The notes under the pieces were generated by a model. The model was not told where the DNA came from and made no database searches. It saw only the letters and a program-made list of their open reading frames with translations. 64,000 nt of DNA, taken from positions 186,001 to 250,000 of the forward strand of contig NZ_JBJDLK010000001.1 of assembly GCF_045762675.1 (NCBI RefSeq), in the 5' to 3' direction. A program made the translations under genes and the position numbers. Source of the DNA: Elizabethkingia meningoseptica_A (lineage in GTDB: Bacteria > Bacteroidota > Bacteroidia > Flavobacteriales > Weeksellaceae). Below, piece by piece: positions 26,426 to 34,220 of the stretch (positions are counted from its first letter, which is position 1; each line of letters starts with the position of its first letter).

Positions 26426-26752
26426 TTAGCCTTTGATCTTGGCAAGAGCGGCAAACTCTTCAGCAAATTCTATTATTTTTTCAGAAACATCTTCTTCGCC
26501 TGTTGCTCTCTGGTAGGTATGTCCTAAAGAAACAAGAATCTGGTGAAAGAACATTTTCATCTGGTCTACCGGCATTTCTTTTGTCCAAAGATCGATACGA
26601 AGTGCTTCACGTTTTTGTTCGTCCCAAACGGAGATCATTGCTGCTTTTGTTTCCTGATTATCAATACCGCCGTCCTGTGCATTCCAGGTTAATTTTTCAG
26701 GTACATGGTTTTCGTCTAATTCAACATTGATTGCTATCTGTGTTTGTCTCAT
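26426..26752 (-). CDS. gldC: Gliding motility protein GldC
   Basis: The 108-residue cytoplasmic protein matches GldC: IAINVELDENHVPEKLTWNAQDGG at the start, WDEQKREALRIDLWTKEMPVDQMKMFFHQ in the middle and an acidic helical end. GldC supports gliding in Flavobacterium johnsoniae but is not absolutely required. It is also kept in non-gliding relatives. No gldB is adjacent here; the downstream gene is a short unrelated lipoprotein. It opens the gldC-lipoprotein-PLP enzyme run. Confidence 0.9.
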   Translation of the reverse strand: MRQTQIAINVELDENHVPEKLTWNAQDGGIDNQETKAAMISVWDEQKREALRIDLWTKEMPVDQMKMFFHQILVSLGHTYQRATGEEDVSEKIIEFAEEFAALAKIKG

Positions 26753-26930
26753 AATTCTTGATGGTAAGTTTAACCGAATATTTTTGAAATCGATTTTCTG
26801 TCTGCCGATATTCCGCTATATATGAAAATAAGCGGGGTAAAATGAAAAACAGATATATAAAGTTCTCAAAAACTTCTTTATTTTTACATTATAATTTTAG
26901 TCTACAAAAATAATAAATTCTAGGGATAAA

Positions 26931-27464
26931 GTGCAGTTAGAAACAAACCGATTAATAATGAGACCGTTCGAAGAAAGTGATACTGAAAGTCTCTTTCTTT
27001 TGGACTCCAATCCTGATGTTATGAAATATGTAGGAAAGGTGGTGTCTACAGAAGTGGAACAAAGCCGTAATACAATTGCATATATTCAGAAACAATATCG
27101 TGAGAACGGAGTAGGGAGGCTGGCTGTAATAGAAAAAAGTACGAATATTTTAATAGGATGGAGTGGGCTGAAATACCTGACAGAAGAAATAAACGGAATA
27201 AAAAATGTTTATGAGCTGGGATACCGTTTTCTGCCCGAGTATTGGGGAAAAGGATATGCTACCGAAACAGCAATAGCTGCACTGGAATATGCTTTCAATG
27301 AAATAAACACCGATATTGTATATGCTTTGGCAGATATAGAAAATGCGGGATCCAATAATGTTTTACGCAAATTAGGTTTTGAAGAACAGGGAACCTTTAT
27401 CTATGAAGGAGATCCGTGTTACTGGTATAAATTAGAAAAAGAACAATACAAACAGAATAAATAA
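26931..27464 (+). CDS. GNAT family N-acetyltransferase (RimJ/RimL type)
   Basis: The 177-residue protein starts at a GTG with ETNRLIMRPFEESDTESL, the classic N-terminus of RimJ/RimL-like acetyltransferases. The acetyl-CoA loop is LPEYWGKGYATET (about 103-115), and NNVLRKLGFEEQG completes motif B. The target may be a protein N-terminus, polyamine or drug; it is not predictable. The stop lies 2 bp before nadE, so the two genes are co-transcribed. Confidence 0.9.
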   Translation: MQLETNRLIMRPFEESDTESLFLLDSNPDVMKYVGKVVSTEVEQSRNTIAYIQKQYRENGVGRLAVIEKSTNILIGWSGLKYLTEEINGIKNVYELGYRFLPEYWGKGYATETAIAALEYAFNEINTDIVYALADIENAGSNNVLRKLGFEEQGTFIYEGDPCYWYKLEKEQYKQNK

Positions 27465-27466
27465 AA

Positions 27467-28258
27467 ATGCAATCTGAAAAAGTTATAGAACATATTGTAG
27501 CATGGCTGAAAAACTATGCTGAAAAAGCCGGGATGAAAGGTTTTGTTGTAGGAGTATCCGGAGGGATTGATTCAGCTGTAGTCTCTACACTGGCTGCCAT
27601 GACCGGAATGAAAACCCTGGTATTGGAAATGCCTATCCGCCAAAAAGAAGATCAGGTAAACAGAGCTCAGGAGCATATCGATTTTCTGAAAAATAAATTT
27701 TCTAATGTAGATGGTTTCAGGGTAGATCTTACACCGACATTTGATACCTTCCAGAAGCAGGTGGATGTTAATGATGCTGACTTTCCGAATGAGCAGCTGG
27801 CATTAGCCAATTCACGCTCCCGTTTACGTATGATTACCTTATACTATTACGGACAGATTCATCATCTTCTTGTAACCGGAACAGGAAATAAAATTGAGGA
27901 TTTCGGAGTAGGCTTCTTTACTAAATATGGTGATGGTGGTGTAGATATCAGCCCGATTGCTGATCTTGTGAAAACACAAATTTATGAAGTTGCAAGACAT
28001 CTGGATATTGTTGAAAGCATTCAGAATGCTATTCCTACTGATGGTTTATGGGATGTGGAAAGAACCGATGAACAGCAAATGGGAGCAAGTTATCCTGAAC
28101 TGGAGTGGGCGATGAGTGTATATGAACATCATCAAGCGGAAGATTTTTCCGGAAGAGAAAAAGAGGTATTTCAAATCTATGATAAACTACACAGAGCTAC
28201 TTTACACAAAATTAATCCAATACCGGTATGTGAAATTCCGGATGAGTTGCTGAAGTAG
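27467..28258 (+). CDS. nadE: NAD(+) synthetase
   Basis: This 263-residue enzyme amidates nicotinic acid adenine dinucleotide to NAD. The ATP pyrophosphatase P-loop SGGIDS is at residues 31-36; TGTGNKIEDFGVGFFTKYGDGGVD and ISPIADLVKTQIYEVA are typical NadE segments. It lacks the glutaminase domain, so it is the ammonia-type short form. It follows a GNAT gene by 2 bp. After its stop comes a decayed repeat and the barnase gene. Confidence 0.93.
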   Translation: MQSEKVIEHIVAWLKNYAEKAGMKGFVVGVSGGIDSAVVSTLAAMTGMKTLVLEMPIRQKEDQVNRAQEHIDFLKNKFSNVDGFRVDLTPTFDTFQKQVDVNDADFPNEQLALANSRSRLRMITLYYYGQIHHLLVTGTGNKIEDFGVGFFTKYGDGGVDISPIADLVKTQIYEVARHLDIVESIQNAIPTDGLWDVERTDEQQMGASYPELEWAMSVYEHHQAEDFSGREKEVFQIYDKLHRATLHKINPIPVCEIPDELLK

Positions 28259-28304
28259 TTAAAAAGAGTCAAGAAACAAGAATCAGGATAATTAAATATT
28301 AGTA

Positions 28305-28340
28305 CTAGTCACTAACCACTGACAACTATAAACTGTAAAA
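28305..28340. repeat. Decayed AACTGT-type repeat
   Basis: Units such as CACTAACCACTGACAACTATAA followed by ACTGTAAA resemble the array at 22533-22582. It ends directly at the barnase ATG and separates it from nadE. Confidence 0.45.
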
Positions 28341-28341
28341 G

Positions 28342-28833
28342 ATGAATTCAAAGTTTTTAAAAACCATGATCCTTTTTGTGGTGGCATTTTCTGCCGGGAT
28401 TGGGATGATGTATATGATAAATAAAAACACCGGTAAGCGAATGCCTACGAGTGATGAGCTGGTTAATTACGAACCTGCTGCCCAAAAATCCGGTCAGGAA
28501 AGTATTACCGAATTGACTGCTGAAAAAGTGGTGGTAGATTATGTGAAAAAAAACAAGAGGCTGCCGGACTATTATATTACCAAGAGAGAAGCCCGTGAAA
28601 AGGGCTGGGAGCCATCTAAAGGAAATCTTTGTGAGGTACTTCCGGGCAGGGCAATAGGAGGTGATTATTTTAGTAACCGAGAAGGAAGATTGCCTAAGGA
28701 ACAAGGCCGGAAATATTTTGAGGCGGATGTTAATTATGACTGCGGAAGAAGAGATGCGGAAAGATTGGTTTTCAGTAATGACGGAATGGTATTTATAAGC
28801 AAGGATCATTATAAGAGTTTTGAACAGAAATAA
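28342..28833 (+). CDS. Barnase-family ribonuclease with N-terminal membrane anchor or signal
   Basis: Residues 1-26 form a hydrophobic signal or anchor, followed by a spacer and a full microbial RNase domain (about 74-160). The pattern LPDYYITKREAREKGW, SKGNL, GGDYFSNREGRLP and EADVNYDCG follows Bacillus barnase closely. The barnase active-site residues are all kept: Lys93 (barnase K27), Arg123 (R69), Glu127 (E73), Arg137 (R83), Arg141 (R87) and His156 (H102). It should be an active guanyl-preferring RNase exported to the periplasm or outside. A barstar gene follows 13 bp downstream. Confidence 0.92.
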   Translation: MNSKFLKTMILFVVAFSAGIGMMYMINKNTGKRMPTSDELVNYEPAAQKSGQESITELTAEKVVVDYVKKNKRLPDYYITKREAREKGWEPSKGNLCEVLPGRAIGGDYFSNREGRLPKEQGRKYFEADVNYDCGRRDAERLVFSNDGMVFISKDHYKSFEQK

Positions 28834-28846
28834 CGAATAACAGTAC

Positions 28847-29134
28847 ATGAAAGAAGTATATATAGATTTTAGTCAGATAGGTGACTATGAAGAGTTTTAC
28901 GAACAGCTGAAGGAAAAATTACCATTACCGGATTATTTCGGGGATAACCTGGATGCTTTGTATGATGTAATTACAGGTGATATAGAATTACCTTTGCATA
29001 TAGAATTTGTAAACCTTAGTGTTGATCAGCTGGAAACATTTGAAGACCTTTTAGAAACTATGGAAGATGCTGAGGATAATGCAGAAGGTTTTACTTTCTC
29101 CTACTTTCTGGAGCAATTTGAGGACGAAGAATAA
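28847..29134 (+). CDS. Barstar family RNase inhibitor
   Basis: This 95-residue, very acidic cytoplasmic protein matches barstar: a YEEFYEQLKEKLPLPDYFG helix-loop and NLDALYDVITG, in which Asp36 and Asp40 correspond to barstar D35 and D39, the residues that plug the barnase active site; Tyr39 replaces Trp38. It should protect the cell from the RNase encoded just upstream. Gene order (RNase, then inhibitor, 13-bp gap) and the conserved contact residues support a cognate pair. A strong terminator follows. Confidence 0.92.
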   Translation: MKEVYIDFSQIGDYEEFYEQLKEKLPLPDYFGDNLDALYDVITGDIELPLHIEFVNLSVDQLETFEDLLETMEDAEDNAEGFTFSYFLEQFEDEE

Positions 29135-29180
29135 GAATGCTTCAAAAATAAAATCGGATAAACCTTTTATCAATAAAAAT

Positions 29181-29210
29181 GAGGCTGTCTATATAAAAGA
29201 CAGCCTCTTG
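29181..29210 (+). terminator. Terminator after barstar (hairpin copy 1)
   Basis: GAGGCTGTCT and AGACAGCCTC form a perfect ten-base stem around ATATAAA. An identical stem and loop recurs at 30138-30164. Confidence 0.85.
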
Positions 29211-29251
29211 TGTTATTAATAATAAAATAAATTATTTTTAGCTTTTAGATC

Positions 29252-29297
29252 GATGTCGCAAATTTGTAACACTGATGTCGCGGATTTGTAATCCGTG
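29252..29297. repeat. REP-like sequence, left end of transposase remnant
   Basis: GATGTCGC(A/G)(A/G)ATTTGTAA occurs twice in direct orientation (29252-29270 and 29274-29297). The second copy carries GCGGATTTGTAATCCGTG (29280-29297), itself partly palindromic, which is repeated as a perfect 18-base reverse complement at 29417-29434. Confidence 0.7.
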
Positions 29298-29299
29298 AC

Positions 29300-29416
29300 T
29301 TAATACCTTTTACCCATAAAAACAACCTCAACATCTATCATACTATCTAAATCCGCATAATTAAAATAGTAATCCTCAGGTTCTGTTACTATTATTCTAT
29401 CTTTCTTTTTGAAAAG
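29300..29416 (-). pseudogene. C-terminal remnant of a REP-associated (IS200-like) transposase
   Basis: The minus strand between the REP repeats reads 38 residues to a TAA: RIIVTEPEDYYFNYADL then DSMIDVEVVFM. The phrase resembles the C-terminus of REP-associated tyrosine transposases (Transposase_17 family), where EPEDYxYSSA is followed by a short hydrophobic end. No start codon, HUH motif or catalytic Tyr region remains. The flanking inverted REP sequences fit this reading. It is a decayed mobile element. Confidence 0.6.
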
Positions 29417-29440
29417 CACGGATTACAAATCCGCGCTATC
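29417..29440. repeat. REP-like sequence, right end of transposase remnant
   Basis: CACGGATTACAAATCCGC (29417-29434) is the exact reverse complement of 29280-29297, followed by GCTATCGG. The 119-base interval between the two copies holds only the transposase fragment. Confidence 0.7.
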
Positions 29441-29523
29441 GGGTATCGGGAGCTGGATTAAAGATTTCATATGGAGATTTTATCACTAAAGGCCTGGAAC
29501 TTTGCGAAAGTAAATAATAAAAA

Positions 29524-29958
29524 TTACTTCCCCTGAATCAACCTTTCCAACCTCGTCATCATATCGTCCTTTTCCTTTAGCATACGCTCATAAAGGGCAA
29601 TTTTTTCTTCGTGAAGTTGAATGATTTTTTCAACAGGATTGATATTGGCGTTGTTGATATACAGAGAATACATTACAGCATTATCATTATTAGTAATTGT
29701 ATTTGCGATGATATTTACTGCTTGTTCCTCGTCAAAATTTTCGATAGCCTCTACAGGGATTTTCAACACAGCAGAAATTTGTTGAAGAATAGATGTTTCT
29801 ATGATTTCCTTTTGTTCCAGTAAAGAAATCTTTTTCTGATTCCAGTCTTCACCAAGTTCATAGGCAAGGGCATCTTGTTTGATTCCTAACATTTCACGGA
29901 AACGTTTCACGTTGTGACCCTGATGTATTTTGCGATGTGATGTAGCGGTATCTGTCAT
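29524..29958 (-). CDS. XRE-family HTH regulator with coiled-coil tail
   Basis: This 144-residue protein has an N-terminal Cro/C1-type HTH (about 15-70, VKRFREMLGIKQDALAYELG then WNQKKISLLEQKE) and a C-terminal helix rich in Glu and Lys (EKIIQLHEEKIALYERML) that should form a coiled coil for dimerisation. The type is common in Flavobacteriia; targets are unknown. It stands alone between the transposase remnant and a terminator. A short palindrome in its own promoter suggests autoregulation. Confidence 0.85.
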   Translation of the reverse strand: MTDTATSHRKIHQGHNVKRFREMLGIKQDALAYELGEDWNQKKISLLEQKEIIETSILQQISAVLKIPVEAIENFDEEQAVNIIANTITNNDNAVMYSLYINNANINPVEKIIQLHEEKIALYERMLKEKDDMMTRLERLIQGK

Positions 29959-29962
29959 AAGG

Positions 29963-29996
29963 CAAATATAATTCTTTTTATAAGTCGTAAATTACG
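29963..29996 (-). promoter_or_regulatory. Promoter of the XRE gene with palindromic operator
   Basis: On the minus strand TATATTTG (29970-29963) is a perfect -7 element just before the ATG at 29958. The palindrome CGTAA-A-TTACG (29986-29996) covers the place of the -33 element, a good site for self-repression. The leader would be very short. Confidence 0.5.
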
Positions 29997-30137
29997 GAAA
30001 ATTCTGCATCAATCTATAATTTATGGATATAAATCACATAAAATATATTTTGTTGTAAAAGCGCACAGGAAATATTTAAAATCAGGACATAAAAAAAAGC
30101 AAAAGACAGCAAGGCCCTTACCTTCCCCAAAATAAAA

Positions 30138-30170
30138 GAGGCTGTCTATATAAAAGACAGCCTCTTTTTT
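30138..30170 (-). terminator. Terminator of the TonB receptor-lipoprotein operon (hairpin copy 2)
   Basis: The same ten-base stem and ATATAAA loop as at 29181-29207, here flanked by A and T runs on both sides, so it can act in either direction. It follows the lipoprotein stop at 30202 on the minus strand. Confidence 0.85.
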
Positions 30171-30201
30171 GAATTTGAACTGAATATTGAATAAAAGTAA
30201 T

Positions 30202-31425
30202 TTATTTCTTTACAGGTGCTAATAAATCAACTCCGTCAACAGTAGCCCATGCTCCTGATGTAAACTGCGTTTTCTTAACATTAGCATTTGATGTAAATGT
30301 AATAGGACTGGCTGTTGCAAAAGCGTATCCGTAAACATTCAGGTTGTCTGAATTTACATGGTTTACAGGAGTCACTTTAATTTTATCCTTCTTCAACTGG
30401 TCTGTCTCAGTTGCCAAATCCTGAATTAATACAGCATAAGCTTTTTGAGTACCCATGTTTTTGTATCCGTCAATATAAACATTAGAGAAAATTCCCGATC
30501 CGTGCTTTTTGAACTGGATAGCTGTAATTTCAGCAGATCCTGCAGTTTCAGGCTGAGTACCGGCTTCTCTGATTAAGGTAATTCCGTTAACTTTTGGCGG
30601 CGTGTTATCTGCATTTGAAGAAGCTTCAATCTCCATACCGAAGTTTCCGATACCGGTTTGGTATGCATACCAGTTGGAGTTACTTTGGCCGGACCATCCG
30701 TCCTGCCAGTCGAAAGAGTCATCGTAGTTTCCGTAAGAGATAAGATTGCTTGCGCTTACTGTTCCTCCGAAGAATTCGAAACCATCATCTGTACCTTTAT
30801 AAGATACCAGGTTTTCTAAAACTGTTCCTGCGCCTACAGCATAGAAAGTCATAGAGTTTGTTTCAGAAGTTCCGTCACCGATTTTACGACCTCCGTATTC
30901 AACTCTTACGAATTTCATTACACCAGAGTTAGAGTTTGCATCATTTCCTCCGTATGTTTGGGATAGTCCGTCTTCGGAAAGAGCTGTTGAAGCACCACCT
31001 ACTGCTTTTATAGGAGCATTACCATAAAGTGTAATACCACCCCAGTCGCCTGGCTTTTTAGAGGCTGTAGTGAACACAATTGGTTGGTCTGCTGTACCTT
31101 CAGCTTTAATTTTTCCGCCTTTAAGGACAACCAAACTACTTTCTACGTTAGTAGCTGCTGTAAAGTTAGCACCTGCTTCAATAGTAAGGGTAACACCGTC
31201 AGATACTTTTACAATACCTGTTAAAGTGTAATTTCCCTTTTTTATTAATAAATCTTTAGTAATTGTACCAGCCAGATTTCCGGACCCTTCCATTACTGAA
31301 CCATTATTACCTCCCGGATTGGTTGGGTTCGTAGGAATGTCATTGTCTTCGCGAATATCAATCGTACATGAAGAAACGCTTAATAATAATGTTAAGGATA
31401 GAAGCGTTAGGATGTTCTTTTTCAT
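30202..31425 (-). CDS. Predicted surface lipoprotein with beta-helix-like repeats
   Basis: The 407-residue protein has a lipobox (LLSVSSC, Cys20) followed by TIDIREDND, an acidic patch that fits the Bacteroidetes lipoprotein export signal for the cell surface. A Pro/Asn/Gly linker leads to a domain of repeating short strands (GVTLTIEAGANFTA, LVVLKGGKIKAEGTADQPIVFT, then Gly/Asp/Trp-rich turns such as DDGFEFFGG and DDSFDWQDGW), suggesting a right-handed beta-helix. It lies 27 bp after a TonB receptor gene and is probably its surface partner. The substrate is unknown; phosphate-related use is inferred from the regulator next door. Confidence 0.78.
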   Translation of the reverse strand: MKKNILTLLSLTLLLSVSSCTIDIREDNDIPTNPTNPGGNNGSVMEGSGNLAGTITKDLLIKKGNYTLTGIVKVSDGVTLTIEAGANFTAATNVESSLVVLKGGKIKAEGTADQPIVFTTASKKPGDWGGITLYGNAPIKAVGGASTALSEDGLSQTYGGNDANSNSGVMKFVRVEYGGRKIGDGTSETNSMTFYAVGAGTVLENLVSYKGTDDGFEFFGGTVSASNLISYGNYDDSFDWQDGWSGQSNSNWYAYQTGIGNFGMEIEASSNADNTPPKVNGITLIREAGTQPETAGSAEITAIQFKKHGSGIFSNVYIDGYKNMGTQKAYAVLIQDLATETDQLKKDKIKVTPVNHVNSDNLNVYGYAFATASPITFTSNANVKKTQFTSGAWATVDGVDLLAPVKK

Positions 31426-31452
31426 ATTACTTAGTATTATTTTTTATTTTAA

Positions 31453-34056
31453 TTAAAAGGTATAACCAATGGTTAGGTTAAAGTTAGTACCACGTTTGAA
31501 GTCTTCCATTCTCAGGGATGTTTCGTTGATAGGAATTAAACTTCTGTCTCCAAGATTAAGCTTGTATTGTTGATTAAGAATATTTTGTATTGCAAATTTT
31601 ACATTCCAGTTCTTCGTTAACTGCGTACTGTAAATGAAATCTAATTGGTTGAACGGACTTTCATATACGTTGTCCAGTCTGCCGAATCCCACTCCGTATA
31701 TTTTTTTACCGGATACATTGTAAACAAGAGAGAATGTATTAGAAAGGTTACGGGAGTTTTTGAATTCATATTTCAGGTCAGCATTCACAGTCCAGGGAGC
31801 GGCACCTTGTAATTTTCTTTTTCTGTTGGCGATGAAATCAGTTTCATTTTGCTGATCTGCACTTCTTTCCACATCAGTATACATGAAAGTGGCATTAGCA
31901 CCTAAAGACCATCTGTCTAATCCTTCAATGATTCTGTTTAAACCGATAATTCCTTCTACTTCCAATCCTATTACTTTAGCTCTTTTAGCGTTGAAATACG
32001 TAATAGTAGTACCTGTTGAGTTACCTGAAGAGATATAAGACCTTTCGATGGCATTATCTATGATTTTTCCAAATGCATTGAATGCGATCATTTCCTTGCT
32101 TGTAGGGAACCATTCGTATTTTAAATCGATATTGTAGTTCTCACTGTTCTTTAAAAGCGGGTTACCTACGATATTTTCGTTATCCGGGTTGATATATTCA
32201 ATTGGCATATATTCAATCAGGATAGGTCTTGTAATAGATTTACTTGCAGCAAATCTGATGTTAGAGTTATTGTTAAGTGCTTTTTTAATGGCTAAAGAGG
32301 GTAATATAAAGTACTGATTCTTAGTAATGGTTTCAGTATCAGGATATTTGTTGCTCTTAGGGTCTTTATAACGTGTGATGTTCATGTTATTTTCTACACG
32401 CCCGCCAACAAGGATATCCCACGTTTCGTTTGGCTTATAATTGAAATTGATGTAACCCGCGTTAACGAACTGATAAAGGTGCTTTTTATAGTTTTGCTGC
32501 GAACCTTCAAAATAGCTGTAATATCCCTTCATAAGTCCGTCGTTGAACTGAGCCTGAGGCTTGTCTCTGTTAATAACAACATTCGCATTAACCGGATCTA
32601 GTAACCTTCCGTATATAAAGCGGTAAGAGATATTTCTTATATCGGCAAAACCATTATATCCCACTGCTAAATTAATCGGGAATTCGTTCTTTTCGTTTTT
32701 CTCACCTAAGCCTACATTATATTCCGCAAATGCTGAGAAATAATTTTTACCGTTTACATCGAAATACTGACGGATAAGGTTATTCCCTCCATAGTTCATA
32801 GAAAGATCTTGTGTTCCGGGGATTTCTTTTCCGGCAAATATTTTTCTGTCAGGCTGTTGGTAGAAATTGTTAATCCAGCTTCCTCCGGCTTTTATCAAAT
32901 GTCGGTCTCCGATTTTTTGAGATGCCGTCAGCTGAATATTGGTAAATCTGGAAATATCCTGTTGGTTAACACGGAAAAACAAAGGGTTTTGTTTTTGCTG
33001 GTCTCTGTATCCTACGAAATCCTCGATAATATTGTCTGAAGACTGTAAAAACATAGCGCTTAAATCTACTTTAGTCCCTTTGTTTTTATACCCCACACCT
33101 AATAATGCTGAAGATTCTATACCATAGGTATAGGTTTCACGCATCAGGTGATTTCTGTAATCTCCGGATTCGTTGAAGTTATTTTTATTTCCTTTTCTGT
33201 ATTCGTAAGAATTTGCCTGATTCAGGGATAGTAAGAAGCCAATGTTTCCGGTATTACCAGCTTTGAATTTCTGGGCTGTCGTAAATCCTATTCCTGTATT
33301 GGGCATAGATTTAACATTCCCTACATCCCATGAATCCTTGAAGTTATTTAAAGCTTCCTGTTTGGTAAATTCATAGCCACTTGGCTGGTATCCTTTGATA
33401 GGAGAAGGTAGTTGTCTTTTATCTGAATTTAACCCAAGATAACCTCTGAAAGTATCTGCGTTTGGATTAATCTTGAAATGATCTCTGAATGTATTTTGTG
33501 TATTAACACCAACACTAAATTCTATTTTAGTGAATGGCTTTTCATACGTTAAGGTTTCAATGTCGAAAGTTGCACCTGCAAAATCTCCGTATAAATCGGC
33601 ATTGAATGTTTTATAAATATTAAGTTTACCTACAACATCTGTCGGAAACTGTTTTAGCGCAATAATCTTTTGAAAGGGGTTATTGGAAGGAGAGCCTAAA
33701 CCATTAATTAATAAATAGCTGTACCTTTCCTCCAAACCTCTTACAAAAAGCCCTCTGCCTTCCACGGAGTTTATCCCTGTTACTTTGGTTAAACCCTGTT
33801 CTACGTTGGAGATACCTTTTCTGGAGATTTCTTCAGCTCCCATTGCCTGTTTCTGGATAACCGCCTTTTTCTGCTCTTGTAAAATGGCAGTTTCGGTTTT
33901 TTTATTCCTTTGTCCCTGTAATTTTACGCCTTCAATATTTTTAGTATCGTTCTTTTTAATAGTATCCTGGGTAACCTGTGCCATTAAAGAACTTGTAGAA
34001 ATAAAAGCGAATAAAACACCAATAGAGAGTTTTGTAATTCTCATTTTACTTTTCAT
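31453..34056 (-). CDS. TonB-dependent receptor beside a PhoB/PhoR-like system
   Basis: This 867-residue outer-membrane receptor has a signal peptide (ATG at 34056 or 34044, cleaved near SSLMAQ), a TonB-box-like segment (IEGVKLQGQ), a plug (about 75-190, with VTGINSVEGRGLFVRGLEERYS) and a large barrel ending ...LTIGYTF. No carboxypeptidase-like N-domain is seen. It forms an operon with the surface lipoprotein and is transcribed away from a response regulator gene. Four or five TTTAAG repeats with 11-bp period lie just upstream of its promoter, so control by the neighbouring OmpR/PhoB-type regulator is likely; a phosphate-containing substrate is a guess. Confidence 0.9.
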   Translation of the reverse strand: MKSKMRITKLSIGVLFAFISTSSLMAQVTQDTIKKNDTKNIEGVKLQGQRNKKTETAILQEQKKAVIQKQAMGAEEISRKGISNVEQGLTKVTGINSVEGRGLFVRGLEERYSYLLINGLGSPSNNPFQKIIALKQFPTDVVGKLNIYKTFNADLYGDFAGATFDIETLTYEKPFTKIEFSVGVNTQNTFRDHFKINPNADTFRGYLGLNSDKRQLPSPIKGYQPSGYEFTKQEALNNFKDSWDVGNVKSMPNTGIGFTTAQKFKAGNTGNIGFLLSLNQANSYEYRKGNKNNFNESGDYRNHLMRETYTYGIESSALLGVGYKNKGTKVDLSAMFLQSSDNIIEDFVGYRDQQKQNPLFFRVNQQDISRFTNIQLTASQKIGDRHLIKAGGSWINNFYQQPDRKIFAGKEIPGTQDLSMNYGGNNLIRQYFDVNGKNYFSAFAEYNVGLGEKNEKNEFPINLAVGYNGFADIRNISYRFIYGRLLDPVNANVVINRDKPQAQFNDGLMKGYYSYFEGSQQNYKKHLYQFVNAGYINFNYKPNETWDILVGGRVENNMNITRYKDPKSNKYPDTETITKNQYFILPSLAIKKALNNNSNIRFAASKSITRPILIEYMPIEYINPDNENIVGNPLLKNSENYNIDLKYEWFPTSKEMIAFNAFGKIIDNAIERSYISSGNSTGTTITYFNAKRAKVIGLEVEGIIGLNRIIEGLDRWSLGANATFMYTDVERSADQQNETDFIANRKRKLQGAAPWTVNADLKYEFKNSRNLSNTFSLVYNVSGKKIYGVGFGRLDNVYESPFNQLDFIYSTQLTKNWNVKFAIQNILNQQYKLNLGDRSLIPINETSLRMEDFKRGTNFNLTIGYTF

Positions 34057-34070
34057 TTATTTTATTGTGG

Positions 34071-34078
34071 CAAAGAAA
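34071..34078 (-). promoter_or_regulatory. -7-like element of the TonB receptor operon
   Basis: On the minus strand TTTCTTTG (34078-34071) differs at one base from TAnnTTTG and lies 15 bp before the ATG at 34056. The repeat array begins 11 bp upstream in place of a -33 element, a layout typical of activator-dependent promoters. Confidence 0.5.
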
Positions 34079-34088
34079 CCAAGAAACA

Positions 34089-34138
34089 TTTAAGTTTTTT
34101 TTAAGCTATATTTAAGTTATTTTTAAGTTTGTGTTAAC
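34089..34138. promoter_or_regulatory. Array of 11-bp-spaced TTTAAG repeats (Pho-box-like operator)
   Basis: TTTAAG occurs at 34089, 34100, 34111 and 34122, each exactly 11 bp from the last, and a related GTTAAC follows in phase at 34133. Response regulators of the PhoB/OmpR class bind direct repeats with this spacing (E. coli Pho box, B. subtilis PhoP box). The array lies between the TonB operon and a PhoB-like gene, directly upstream of the -7-like element of the former. Confidence 0.75.
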
Positions 34139-34220
34139 GAAATGTTGTTAATATTAAATTATCATTAACAGGAGGTTGATGTATTAAAATTTGTTAATTT
34201 TGGGTTTTAAAAAAGTAAAG

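Noticed and set aside
28357..28848. 163-residue minus-strand frame opposite barnase
   Set aside because: The barnase strand has a complete, highly conserved active site; the antisense frame has no signal and shadow-type composition.
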